NCBI RefSeq assembly: GCF_001613545.1 | Contig: NZ_BDCO01000002.1 | Span: 1,054,001-1,118,000, forward strand | DNA: 64,000 nt | Origin: Terrimicrobium sacchariphilum | GTDB taxonomy: Bacteria; Verrucomicrobiota; Verrucomicrobiia; Chthoniobacterales; Terrimicrobiaceae | Direction of reading: 5' to 3' | Shown here: positions 32,702 through 41,900 of the stretch, piece after piece | How the letters are laid out: each line of letters opens with the position of its first letter | Position numbering within the stretch: the first letter of the stretch is position 1 | The notes under the pieces: model-generated | Database searches by the model: none | Seen by the model: only the letters and a program-made list of their open reading frames with translations | What the model was told of the DNA's origin: nothing | Made by a program: the position numbers and the translations under genes

Positions 32702-34051
32702 ATGAATCACCTCAGGATATTTGCCGCCCTTCTCTTTCTGGCCCCCTCCGGGGGATTGCACGCCCAGGCCACGCCCGCGCCGGAACCCGTCCGGCCGGCA
32801 GTGGAGTGCGTGCCACGTGGCGGCCTGCCCAATGTCTTCGCGAAACTCAAGGCAGGCGAGTCGGTGAAGATCGCCTATCTCGGCGGCAGCATCACGGAGC
32901 AAAAAGGCTGGCGCGTGCTCAGCCTGAAGTGGCTGCGCGAAAAATACCCCTCCGCACGCATCGAGGAGATCAATGCCGCGATCGGCGGCACCGGGTCCGA
33001 CCTCGGCGTCTATCGTCTGGAGAAGGACGTGTTGCGCTTTCAGCCCGATCTCCTTTTCGTGGAGTTCGCGGTGAATGACGGCGGGACGCCGTCGGGGAAA
33101 ATCCGCAAGGCCATGGAGGGCATCGTTCGTCAGACGTGGGCGGCCGCTCCTCGCTGCGACATCTGCTTCGTCTACACCCTCGTCACGGTGAGCTTCCCCG
33201 CCGTGCAGGAGGGGCGTCTGACCCGCGCCGCCAGCGTCATGGAGGAAGTGGCCGACCATTATCAAATCCCCAGCGTCCATCTCGGCATCCAGGCCGCCGC
33301 CCTGGCCAGGGATGGAAAGCTCGTCCCGGCCTCGCCCGACGCCCGCGTCGAGCAGGTTGCGGGGGATGCGCTCAACGAAGCCACCCCCGTGCCCAGGGAC
33401 GCCCAGGGGCGCATCATCTTTTCCAAGGATGGCGTGCATCCCTACACCGATACCGGCCATGTGCTCTACACCCAGGCATTGATTCGCGCCCTCACGCAGA
33501 TGGAACCACAGGGCAACCCTGCGCCGCACCCCCTCGTCGCACCGCTGGATGCGGACAATTGGGAACACGCCCGCCTCGTCGCGATCAATGATGCCGCCAC
33601 GATCCGGCGGGCCGCATCCGACGCCAGTGTATCGCCTGATCCCATGGCTGCGCGTTTTTCCAGCCGCCTTCCGGGAATCGCGAAACTGCGCCCCGGCGAT
33701 TCGCTCGATTTCCGCTTTCACGGCAGCGATGCCTTCCTCTACGGCGTCCGGGGGCCGGACTCCGGCGTGATCGAGATCACCCTCGATGGCGTTTCGCGCA
33801 AGGTGGTCAATTTCGATCGCTATTGCGGCTACCACCGGCTCGTCACGATCCCCATCGGGGAAAATCTGCCCGACCGCCCGCACGACGTCTCTGTGAAGGT
33901 GCTCGATGATCCTGTCGCCAAGGGCGAAATCCTGGCAGGCAAGGGGCTGGAAGACTGGAAAGCCCACCCCGCCGCCTTCACCGGGTCCGACTGGTATGTC
34001 GGCGCGGTTCTCGTCCTGGGCAGGACCCTGCCGGGCCAGTCCACCGAGTAG
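32702..34051 (+). CDS. Secreted SGNH-hydrolase-type esterase
   Basis: The 449-residue protein has a signal peptide (MNHLRIFAALLFLAPSGGLH, then AQ). Block I is LGGSITEQKGW (S63), block III FVEFAVNDGG and the C-terminal dyad SKDGVHPYTDTGH. The last 160 residues are beta-rich (LRPGDSLDFRFHGSDAFLYG) and may bind carbohydrate. It follows the first esterase by 8 bases and ends the block B operon. The two esterases are related but differ in length and in the middle part, so they are not a recent duplication. Acyl-group removal from a polysaccharide is the likely role. Confidence 0.83.
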   Translation: MNHLRIFAALLFLAPSGGLHAQATPAPEPVRPAVECVPRGGLPNVFAKLKAGESVKIAYLGGSITEQKGWRVLSLKWLREKYPSARIEEINAAIGGTGSDLGVYRLEKDVLRFQPDLLFVEFAVNDGGTPSGKIRKAMEGIVRQTWAAAPRCDICFVYTLVTVSFPAVQEGRLTRAASVMEEVADHYQIPSVHLGIQAAALARDGKLVPASPDARVEQVAGDALNEATPVPRDAQGRIIFSKDGVHPYTDTGHVLYTQALIRALTQMEPQGNPAPHPLVAPLDADNWEHARLVAINDAATIRRAASDASVSPDPMAARFSSRLPGIAKLRPGDSLDFRFHGSDAFLYGVRGPDSGVIEITLDGVSRKVVNFDRYCGYHRLVTIPIGENLPDRPHDVSVKVLDDPVAKGEILAGKGLEDWKAHPAAFTGSDWYVGAVLVLGRTLPGQSTE

Positions 34052-34264
34052 TCTTGGACGATTCCCGGCCCGGATCGGGCGCGCACGGGCCTCTGTTTTC
34101 CATGCGGCTTTGCCCTTTCTCGCGCCCCTTTTCTTCCGAGTGTGACGACTTCGGAGTTCCGCTGCATTTCGCTGCCAATGGGCGGTTTATGCAACATTCC
34201 TCCACCGGGGAACCTCCGGCTTTCACCTCCCGATTTCATGGCGGATGGCTTTTTCTGCTTTATG

Positions 34265-34276
34265 TGCTTATAAGCA
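34265..34276. promoter_or_regulatory. Block C operator site 1
   Basis: TGCTTATAAGCA is a perfect 12-base palindrome. It matches TGCTAATAAGCA at 47152 and 47303 and TGCTTACAAGCA at 60801. It lies 82 bases before the Gfo/Idh start, close to the candidate promoter at 34282. Confidence 0.82.
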
Positions 34277-34283
34277 AAATCTT

Positions 34284-34300
34284 GATACGAAATCCGTATC
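34284..34300. repeat. Palindrome GATACGAAATCCGTATC
   Basis: The 6-base arms GATACG and CGTATC flank AAATC. It overlaps the spacer of the candidate promoter TTGATA-16-TATCGT and does not resemble the block C operator, so another regulator may bind here. Confidence 0.4.
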
Positions 34301-34345
34301 TGTTATCGTGATTTTACCAATGGAGAATGATCCGGCGGTGAAAAC

Positions 34346-34357
34346 TGCTTATACTCA
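34346..34357. promoter_or_regulatory. Degenerate block C operator beside the start codon
   Basis: TGCTTATACTCA differs from TGCTTATAAGCA at two positions in the right arm and ends directly at the ATG of the Gfo/Idh gene. Its distance from site 1 is 81 bases. A weak auxiliary site is possible but chance cannot be excluded. Confidence 0.3.
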
Positions 34358-35428
34358 ATGAAAACACCCCTTCGTCGTATCTCCATGGCCATTGTCGGAC
34401 TCTCATTTGGACGGCATATCGTGGAGTTGTTGCACTCGACGCCGGCCAGTGAGTTCATTGAGCTGAGCGCGGTATGCGACATCCGCAAGGACCTCGCGGA
34501 GACCGTGGGCCGGGAGCGAGGAGTGCGTGCCACCGATTCCCTCGAAGAACTGCTGGCCGACCCGAAAATCCAGGCGATCGGGCTTTTCACCGGCCCTTAT
34601 CGCCGGGCTGAGCTCATCCGGACGGTTTTGCACGCCGGGAAGGATGTTCTCACCACCAAGCCGTTCGAGCTGGATTCCGCCGAGGCCGAGCAGATCCTGC
34701 GCGAGGCGCAGCAGTTGGGTCGGACGATTCATCTGAATTCACCCAGCCCGGAGCCGACGGCGGATATCCGCCAGGTTCTTCAGTGGAGGGATCAGTACGA
34801 CCTCGGGGCGCTGGTTTCTGCCCGCGGCGATGTCTGGGCCTCCTATTTCGAGAAATCCGACGGCTCCTGGATGGACAACCCGGACAAGTGTCCCGGCGGA
34901 GCGATGATGCGCCTGGGCATCTACCTGATCAACGACATCCTCCAGCTCGCCGGTGTGCCCAACGCCGTGAGCTTTGCCTCATCCCGCATTCGCACCGGAC
35001 GACCGACTCCCGACAATGCCCTGCTCACGCTTTCCTTTCCCAGCGGCTGCCTGGGTTCGATCCACACGTCGTTTTGCGTCCGCGATGGTGACCAGTATGG
35101 AAATGGACTCAGCCTGCATTTTGAGCGCGGGAGCATTTACCGGAATGTCGGCAGCGAGCGCGCTGTCGCCCGCCCGGAGCGCGCACAGCTTTCCCTGGTG
35201 CGCCTGGATGGGGACTCCCGCGTCGTCGAGGTGGCCTCTTTTGATGAGTGCTCGGGCGTTTATCAGTGGGAGGAGTTTTACCGGGCGCTTACTCTCCGTG
35301 AGTCGATATCCGAGGAATATATCAACCGCATCGTGGCAGGCGTGAGAGTCCTCGAGAGCCTCCGGCACCTGACCGTGCGCCGGGATCGCTCGCCTGCGAC
35401 CTCCCCGGTGGAGGCGGTGGCGGTCTAG
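34358..35428 (+). CDS. Gfo/Idh/MocA-family oxidoreductase
   Basis: The 356-residue protein starts RRISMAIVGLSFGRHIVELL, a Rossmann loop with GLSFGR instead of the usual G-X-G-X-X-G. TTKPFELDSAEAEQILREAQ is the family KP motif, with Thr-Thr preceding it where Glu is common. CPGGAMMRLGIYLINDILQL corresponds to the GG...G.Y..D segment of the substrate site. Oxidation or epimerisation of a sugar derivative is expected. The stop overlaps that of the convergent CBM9-like gene by four bases (CTAG). It is controlled by the block C operator at 34265. Confidence 0.85.
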   Translation: MKTPLRRISMAIVGLSFGRHIVELLHSTPASEFIELSAVCDIRKDLAETVGRERGVRATDSLEELLADPKIQAIGLFTGPYRRAELIRTVLHAGKDVLTTKPFELDSAEAEQILREAQQLGRTIHLNSPSPEPTADIRQVLQWRDQYDLGALVSARGDVWASYFEKSDGSWMDNPDKCPGGAMMRLGIYLINDILQLAGVPNAVSFASSRIRTGRPTPDNALLTLSFPSGCLGSIHTSFCVRDGDQYGNGLSLHFERGSIYRNVGSERAVARPERAQLSLVRLDGDSRVVEVASFDECSGVYQWEEFYRALTLRESISEEYINRIVAGVRVLESLRHLTVRRDRSPATSPVEAVAV

Positions 35429-36177
35429 GGGTTTCCCGGACCAGCCAGCACCAGCCGCCCCATGCCGGCGGGAGAGCGATGGGCCCTGCCGAAGACCACG
35501 GGCGCCCAGTTTGTGATCCGTGGCTTGCCGGACGCCGCGGAGTAGTCGAGCCGGAGGAAATTGGCCCGCAGTTCCTCGCCGGTCTCGAAGGTCGTGCGCC
35601 CGAGTCGTTTCAGGAGCGGACTGGCTGGCAGCGCGACCGTGACCTCCCAGCCCGGGGCGATCGCCCGGGCCTCGACCCGCATGCCGGGAAGAGTCCATTC
35701 CGGAAAAAACCACGATTCCCTGCGTATGACGTCCTCATGAATGGTGAAGTCCTCATTGGCCACCGGCTCTGCCGAGTACACGTGCAGTGCGTCAAACGAT
35801 CGCCCCTGCGAGTCAAATTGCAGCTCGGCAAATACGCGGCCATCGCCGACCGGGTCCAGAAAGATCTCCACGCAGTCGGCGACATGGAGCGGGCGCTCCG
35901 CCGTCGGCGTGGCATCGAGATTCACAGGCGTGCCCTCCCGGCAGGTGAAGCGGACAAAGAGGTGATCGCGGGTCCAGAGCAGGCGCACCGTCGTCTGTTC
36001 CTCCCCCTCCGGCGCTGCGTTCAGCGGAGGCGACAGGGCCGGTATCCTGGCTGCTGTTTCCCACGCGGATTCCGCCGGCCAGGCCGCGCTGGCTTGTGTC
36101 ATGGGAATAGTCAGTTCCGGTCGATCCGCCGCGCGCATCGTGGCGACCCAGCACATCGCAAAAAGGAGGAGCCTCAT
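35425..36177 (-). CDS. Secreted CBM9/DOMON-like carbohydrate-binding protein
   Basis: The 250-residue protein has a short signal peptide (MRLLLFAMCWVATMRA). The domain runs from WETAARIPALSPPLNAAPEG through VRLLWTRDHLFVRFTCREGT, DCVEIFLDPVGDGRVFAELQ and WEVTVALPASPLLKRLG. This order is typical of family-9 carbohydrate-binding/DOMON-like modules. There is no catalytic module. It is the last gene of the six-gene operon starting at 47145 and overlaps the GH42 gene by 4 bases. Confidence 0.78.
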   Translation of the reverse strand: MRLLLFAMCWVATMRAADRPELTIPMTQASAAWPAESAWETAARIPALSPPLNAAPEGEEQTTVRLLWTRDHLFVRFTCREGTPVNLDATPTAERPLHVADCVEIFLDPVGDGRVFAELQFDSQGRSFDALHVYSAEPVANEDFTIHEDVIRRESWFFPEWTLPGMRVEARAIAPGWEVTVALPASPLLKRLGRTTFETGEELRANFLRLDYSAASGKPRITNWAPVVFGRAHRSPAGMGRLVLAGPGNP

Positions 36178-37892
36178 GGCAGCAGGGAGCGAAGCAGGTG
36201 GGTGAGGCCCGCCCGGTCAAAGGCGCTGAGCAGGACGATCAGCCGACCGCGCCCGATCGCTTTCTCCAGGTAGGCTGGTCCGCTGAATTGGTGATGAGCG
36301 AGGTGATGGACTCCACTGGCTGCTGTCGGGAGGAACCAGAAGTTGCGCCCGTGGAGTGCGCGATTTTCCAGGCTGCCTGCGACGGAAAAGCCGGGTTGCA
36401 GATGCAGCATTTCGCCCGGCGTTGCCGCGCCTTCCGGCAATCCCTCGAGCGGAGCGATGGGGCGGACGTTGTTCTCGAGGTCGAGACGGCCAAAATCCGC
36501 CGTCGTCACCAGGGTTCCGCCGCGCCTGAGGAAGTCCTCGGCGAGTTCGATCCTGTCCGCCATTTGAAAGTGCGGGGCAAAGACGATCTCGCCCCGGGTG
36601 AGGGCCTCATCGTACGGGCCGACAGCCACATCGGGCCAGAGATCGCGCAGTGCGGCGAACCAGTCCTGCTCCAGAGTCTCCCGATAGCTCCAGGCCGCGC
36701 CGGGCTGCGGTCGCGTTTCCTGCGCCCAGTGCTGGCCAAAGTCAAAGACCAGGATGCGTCTGGTGGACACGGCGGCGGCCGGCGCGTCGAGCCGCGCGAT
36801 CGCATCCCGGATGGCCGTCGCCATGCGGGTCGGTCTGCCGTCGTGGCGCAGCACCGCGCCATGCTCCATCTCGCAACCCGCCGGATGCTGGCGCAGGTGC
36901 CAGTACAGGGCGTACTCCGCACCGGCCTCGGCGCACCGCTTCAGGTGCGTCCCCAGTCGTTTCAGGTCCTCGGGATAGAGGTTCTGGGCGTTTTGCTGGC
37001 CCGCTTTCTGCTCCAGTACCCACAGTGGCTTTTCATCCAGGCCCCGGAGCAGGGCGAGCTCCAGGGCGGAGCCTGCCTCATCCTCGATGTAGTGACTGAT
37101 CCCGATCGCGTCCAGGTGAGGTCGGAAGCTCCAGCGATCAAAGGGCGTGTCCCACGAGAGATTGAAGAAATTGGTGGTTACGGGCTTGGCCGTCCCGGCA
37201 GTCCGGAGCGCATCGGCCTGGGCGCGGTAAAATCCCAGCCAGTTGTCCGACCGGAATCTCCTCCACGCGAGTTTCAAGGCCGGAGCATGTGCGGGAAACG
37301 CGCGGTGCGGAATCGGGATCTGGCTCCAGTCGGAGTACCTCTGCGACCACACGTCCGACTGCCATGCGACGGCAAGTGCATCGAGCGTGCCGTAACGCGC
37401 CTCCAGCCAGCGCTGGAACTGCGAGCGGCACCCGGGGCACCAGCAGGTAAAGCCGTCGCCCGCCAGTTCGTTGTCGATCTGCCAGCCGACTACTGCGGGG
37501 TGCGTGTCGATGAGCGATGCCAGTCGCACTGCGGTGGTGGCGCAGAGATCGCGGTAGCCCTCGTGCGACGGGCAGTAGTTTCGTCGCACGCCCACCGGCA
37601 CCGGGCGGTTGTTTTCATCGACGGCAGTCAGGTCGGGCCATCGGTCAAAGAGATAGGGCGGCGGCGTGGCGCTGGGCGTGCACCAGATGACGGAAAAGTC
37701 CATGCGGTAGGCGGTATCGAGAAAGTCCTCGATCCACTCCGTGCTCCACTCGCCCGGGCGGGGCGACAGCCGGCTCCAGCAGAACTCCCCGCACCGCAGC
37801 ACCGACAGGCCGGTTTCCCTCGCCACGGCGAGATCGGCCTCCCACTTCGGGCGCGAGCCGAGATCCGGATAATAGCTGGCTCCGGTCCTCAC
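36174..37892 (-). CDS. GH42 beta-galactosidase
   Basis: From GTG 37892 (GTGA overlap with the previous gene) the protein has 572 residues. The GH42 features are complete: ASYYPDLGSRPKWEADLAVA at the N-terminus, acid/base E142 in GWQIDNELAG, zinc-site cysteines C150-X-C152-X2-C155 in CWCPGC, nucleophile E294 in LWVLEQKAG, and HLRQHPAGCEMEHGAVL. The C-terminal half is the GATase-like domain (DFLRRGGTLVTTADFG). At 572 residues it is shorter than the usual 650-690 and lacks the last beta domain. No signal peptide was seen, so it is probably cytoplasmic. Cleavage of beta-galactosides is the family activity. Confidence 0.88.
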   Translation of the reverse strand: MRTGASYYPDLGSRPKWEADLAVARETGLSVLRCGEFCWSRLSPRPGEWSTEWIEDFLDTAYRMDFSVIWCTPSATPPPYLFDRWPDLTAVDENNRPVPVGVRRNYCPSHEGYRDLCATTAVRLASLIDTHPAVVGWQIDNELAGDGFTCWCPGCRSQFQRWLEARYGTLDALAVAWQSDVWSQRYSDWSQIPIPHRAFPAHAPALKLAWRRFRSDNWLGFYRAQADALRTAGTAKPVTTNFFNLSWDTPFDRWSFRPHLDAIGISHYIEDEAGSALELALLRGLDEKPLWVLEQKAGQQNAQNLYPEDLKRLGTHLKRCAEAGAEYALYWHLRQHPAGCEMEHGAVLRHDGRPTRMATAIRDAIARLDAPAAAVSTRRILVFDFGQHWAQETRPQPGAAWSYRETLEQDWFAALRDLWPDVAVGPYDEALTRGEIVFAPHFQMADRIELAEDFLRRGGTLVTTADFGRLDLENNVRPIAPLEGLPEGAATPGEMLHLQPGFSVAGSLENRALHGRNFWFLPTAASGVHHLAHHQFSGPAYLEKAIGRGRLIVLLSAFDRAGLTHLLRSLLP

Positions 37893-38965
37893 TGCGGTTT
37901 GACCGTGGCGCCCTGTACCAGGCGGGCGAGCGTGGCGGTCTGATCGGGCGGCAGGGTGGCAAGGATGATGTTGCGCCCGGCGGCGAGGGTCGTGATGTTC
38001 CAAATGGGCTTCTCCATCACCTCGTCAGTGGCTTGCGGGCCGGTCCTTGCGGACTTGAAACCCTCGATCCCCGCAGACTTGAAACCCTCGCGCGTCATTT
38101 TCAGGACGCCCTGGCTGGCGGCGCTCTCCTCCGCAAACTCGATGATCTCAAACGTGTTTCCGTATGCCTTGAGCGAGGGACCGCTCAGCCAGCGCTCGAG
38201 GGATTTTTTCCCGAGGAAGCCCGGCACGAGGTATTTGTACCGCCACATGCGCGCAGGTTCCGTCCCCGTCGTTTCGAGCACGGCCCGGTATTCGTTCGCC
38301 GGGATCTGCGACCACCCGGCGAGGTATGCCGGTTTACCGTTGATTGTGATGGTCTCGGGCAGGTCGACGGGCGCGGGATCAGTCAAGGGATCGAGATCGA
38401 GCAGTGTGGTCTTGGGCCGGGAGACCGTCCCGGCCGGGACGATCCCGTTCAGCATGCCGTGTTGAAATGCCCGCACCGCGGCCAGCACCCCGGCGTCGGA
38501 GGTGCCGCTGATCTTGACGAGCAGAGTGCCATCCGGAGCCGCCTTGGTGCGCCGCGAGTGCAGGAACGGGTTGCGGTCGCTCTCGATCCAGCCGACGTCA
38601 CCTTCAAACTGTCCCCACCCGAGCGATTGCAGGCGGCGTGTTTCCTCATCGATGCCCACCATCTCGCCCAGCACCTTCTTCATCAACGGGTCCTGGGAGG
38701 GCCGGCCGATGACGACCAGGTGATTCTGCGCGGCGAGATTGTAGGCGGCAGGCTCCAGCAGACCCTCGCTGGTTTGCTGTGCCGTGGCCCGGCTGGACCC
38801 GGAGGCCTGCAGCGCCTTCAGCAGGGGAGCTGTCTCCGCGAGCTCCGCCGCGGCGTTCCGGATTTCCTCGGGGGCGTTTTCGCTGGTGCAGACGAGCACG
38901 TCGGCGGCCATCACCGGCCCGGCGACAGCGAGAACGAGGGCGATGAGCACGGATCTATTTTTCAA
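37889..38965 (-). CDS. Secreted protein of unknown function
   Basis: The 358-residue protein has a signal peptide (MKNRSVLIALVLAVAGPVMA, cut before ADVL). The mature part contains LVVIGRPSQDPLMKKVLGEM and GTLLVKISGTSDAGVLAAVR followed by AFQHGMLNGIVPAG, a segment seen in hypothetical exported proteins that open with a nucleoside-like alpha/beta domain. I do not recognise a family with confidence. It overlaps the large glycosidase-like gene by 11 bases and GH42 by 4 bases, so it is translationally coupled to both. Confidence 0.65.
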   Translation of the reverse strand: MKNRSVLIALVLAVAGPVMAADVLVCTSENAPEEIRNAAAELAETAPLLKALQASGSSRATAQQTSEGLLEPAAYNLAAQNHLVVIGRPSQDPLMKKVLGEMVGIDEETRRLQSLGWGQFEGDVGWIESDRNPFLHSRRTKAAPDGTLLVKISGTSDAGVLAAVRAFQHGMLNGIVPAGTVSRPKTTLLDLDPLTDPAPVDLPETITINGKPAYLAGWSQIPANEYRAVLETTGTEPARMWRYKYLVPGFLGKKSLERWLSGPSLKAYGNTFEIIEFAEESAASQGVLKMTREGFKSAGIEGFKSARTGPQATDEVMEKPIWNITTLAAGRNIILATLPPDQTATLARLVQGATVKPQ

Positions 38966-41900
38966 AGCTGAACTCCACTTCGTTGGCCCAGTGCGCGATC
39001 CAGTCGGGATGGAAGCTCATGGGGTTTTTCTTGGATACGCTCCTTCCAGCGGCGAGCTCCATGCCCGGGCCGCCGTTGTCGTTGACCCGGAAGGAAAATC
39101 TCACCGTCTTGCCTTCATCCAGCGCCTTCTTCACGAGCGGAATCTCCGACCACGGGATGGCGGCCTCGATGATGCGCGTATTGCCCTCGTGCTTGATCGC
39201 GAGCTGTCCGTCTTCCACCGCGCCCTCCTGGGGGGCGGCGGGCTGGCGCGGGTAAAAGTGCTTGCGCACCATGCCTGGCACGAGGCTGCGCCAGATTTCC
39301 GTGCCTCCGCCGTATTTCCCGGCCACGGGATTCAATGCATACTCGTAGTCGGTATCCTCATAGGGAATGAAGCGCGGCATCGTTCCCGGAGGGTGTGAGA
39401 TGCTGGATGCCTTTTCTCCGACCGGGATCACGTTGAAGGCGATCTGCACGTTGTCAAACTTTGGCGCGCTGCCAAAGGGGAGCGCCGGACGCTGACGATA
39501 GGAATACCGGCGCACGCCCTCGGGCCAGCGATGCTCCACCCGCGGGGCATCGTCCAGGAAGCGCACGCTCGAGCCATCCGGCAGTCGAGGCTCCGCCCCC
39601 GCCACGACAAAACCGTCGCGTCCGTATTTTCCGATCCAGTTTCCGGCCGTGTTGAGGTCGGTGCCGAGGAGCTTTGCCGCCGGGCTGCCGTTCAGGGTCA
39701 CGCCCTGCGGAGCGGGATCGAGGAAAATGCCGCTCAGCGATGCTCCCAGCCACGAACGGGTGCGGATGATGGCACGCACCTTGCCGGAGACCAGGAAGGA
39801 CACATGGTTGCCCGGGCCGTACTCTGCGACGGTCGTGCGGGCCAGCGATTTTCCGGTCTCGGGGTCCTGGAGGTCCAGGAGCACATTGCGTCTGCCGTTC
39901 TTGTGCCCGTCCCAGTCGACAAAGTAAAAGGTCACCGTGGTCGGTTTTTCCACCGAGAGATCGACGGCGAGCGCCTTCGCGATGCTGCTCCAGGCTGTGT
40001 GGCTGCGCTGGTCTGGCGCGCCGGGCATCTGGAGCGCGGCGGCCTCGCGGATCGGCTGGTTCCACGTTTCGTCCTTTTTCAGAAAGGTCCTTTCGCCATC
40101 GTACTCGTACGAGACCTCGGGGTAGAAGTCCGCGTCCAGGTCGCGCTTTGCAAAGCGCAGTGTCCCGTCCGACGGCGTGGTATCGAGGATTTTCGCGGCG
40201 AAGTAGAAGGCCTTGTCATCATAGCCGAGGAATCCGCTGGCGGTTCCAGAGGACTTGCCGGTGTCGTATTTGACAAAGGGCAGCCACGCAGCCTCCATGA
40301 CCGTCGGTCCATCCTCGTCGGCAGTGACCGGCTGGGGCAGCGCGCCCTTCCAATCCTCCAGGTTGCCATCCACTGCGATGGTGCGCCTGGCGATCTGGTT
40401 GACGTGCAGGCTTTCCCGGTGCGCGGCGCTGCCATCCTTCCCGGCGTCAAACTCGACGCTCAGCGGATACGTGTTGTCGGGCCGGGGCGTCCCTCCCTTT
40501 ACAGGGATCTTGATCTCCCGCGTCTCATGAGCCTGGAGCGAGACCTCCTTGGGCAGATCGAGCGTGAGATCGCCGAGCGAGGCCTTCAGCGTTCCCTGCA
40601 CCGGGCGGTTCAGGATGTTGGTGAGCGTGAGGCGTAGCGTCGACTCGCGATCCACCGGCGTGAGCATGTCGTGAGCGACGATGTCCACCGGTTCATAGCC
40701 ATCGATGCGGGCCTGCGCGACGGCTTTGGTGAGACGCTCAAAGGACCCCGGCTTGCCATTGGTGCGGAGAAAGAATCCCCGGCCATCCAGCGGCACCGTG
40801 ATCTGACCGCCCTTGCCGGAAACCGGATTGCCATAGAAATCCGCCAGCACAAACTCCCCATCCGGGTTTTTTAGCGTGAGCGTGGCACCCTGGAGCGGCG
40901 GGCGGCTCTGGAGTTGCTTTTCCAGCGCCTCGCGCTCGGGAGACTGGGCGGGGAGCGCGGCGAGCTTTGCCTCGATTTCCTTCCGCTCCCTGCTCGTGGA
41001 CAGGCCCTCGACCTGGCGGAACAGCATGAGATCGGGTTCAAAGGACTCGCCCATGTCGCCGACCACCACGATCGTTCCGTCGTCGGGCTGGCCTTTCAAG
41101 CCGTCAAAGACCATCACCCACGGCAGTCCATTCTTGAAGAGGAGTTCGCGGAAGGGGCGCTCGCCCAGGAAGTGATTGGCCGCGCCCACCGCCGCGGCGG
41201 TGGACCACGCGTCAAAGTTATGCAGCTTCTGCCGCGTCTTGTCGGGCAGCTCGACCTCCTTTTTGATCTCCCTCGAGACATTGCCAAAGTACACGCCCAT
41301 CGCGCGGTCGTAACCAAAGGCTCGATTGGCCGCGATCACCGCTGCGACGCGATCATCCGTGTTGGCCACCCAGCTTTCGGTATCCCAGATCTTGACTCGT
41401 CCCCGCGGGCTGTCGCGATCGATCCACTTGCGATAAATGGAGGGCGTCGATGGTCCCTGGTAGTGGATCGCACAGACGTCGAGCCACTTGAGAAAGGTGT
41501 CCGACCCGTCGGCGAAGAGCTTGTCAAAGGTGTTCGTCGAGGAGTCGCACCCGGCGATCAGTACATCCGCACCGTCCTTGCGCGCCTCTTCGACACCCCT
41601 GGCCATCGCCGTGAATATCTCGCGGAACCGTTCGGAGTCCGCTCCCCATCCCGAGATGGAGATGCCCTCCCAGGGTTCATTCCATAGCTCCACGGCGGTG
41701 ACGGGACCCTTGGGCCAGCCGTACTTGCGGCAGGTGTCGGCCACGAATTTCTGGAAGTCCGCATCGTACTGCGGCAGCCAGGCATAATCCTGCTTTGTGT
41801 CGAGCATCACCCCGTCGGCATCGAGATGCGGCCGCGTGCGGCCGAGCGCCTGCGTCTCGTTGCCGCCTCCATTGTTAAAGACGAGCAGCACGGTGATGTT

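Larger units (their letters stand above)
34052..34357. other. Intergenic boundary of blocks B and C
   Basis: These 306 bases between the esterase and the Gfo/Idh gene contain no gene. Near 34068-34080 there is a small hairpin, GCCCG-GAT-CGGGC. From 34240 the sequence turns AT-rich and holds the block C operator, an unrelated palindrome, a near-operator next to the ATG, and a possible promoter TTGATA (34282-34287) with TATCGT 16 bases downstream. Confidence 0.6.

Noticed and set aside
34068-34080. GCCCG-GAT-CGGGC hairpin as terminator of the esterase operon
   Set aside because: The stem is only 5 bases with a 3-base loop and no T-run.
36198-37943. A 581-codon open frame on the plus strand
   Set aside because: It lies fully opposite the GH42 gene with its complete catalytic motifs. 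GC-rich codon bias leaves antisense frames open here.
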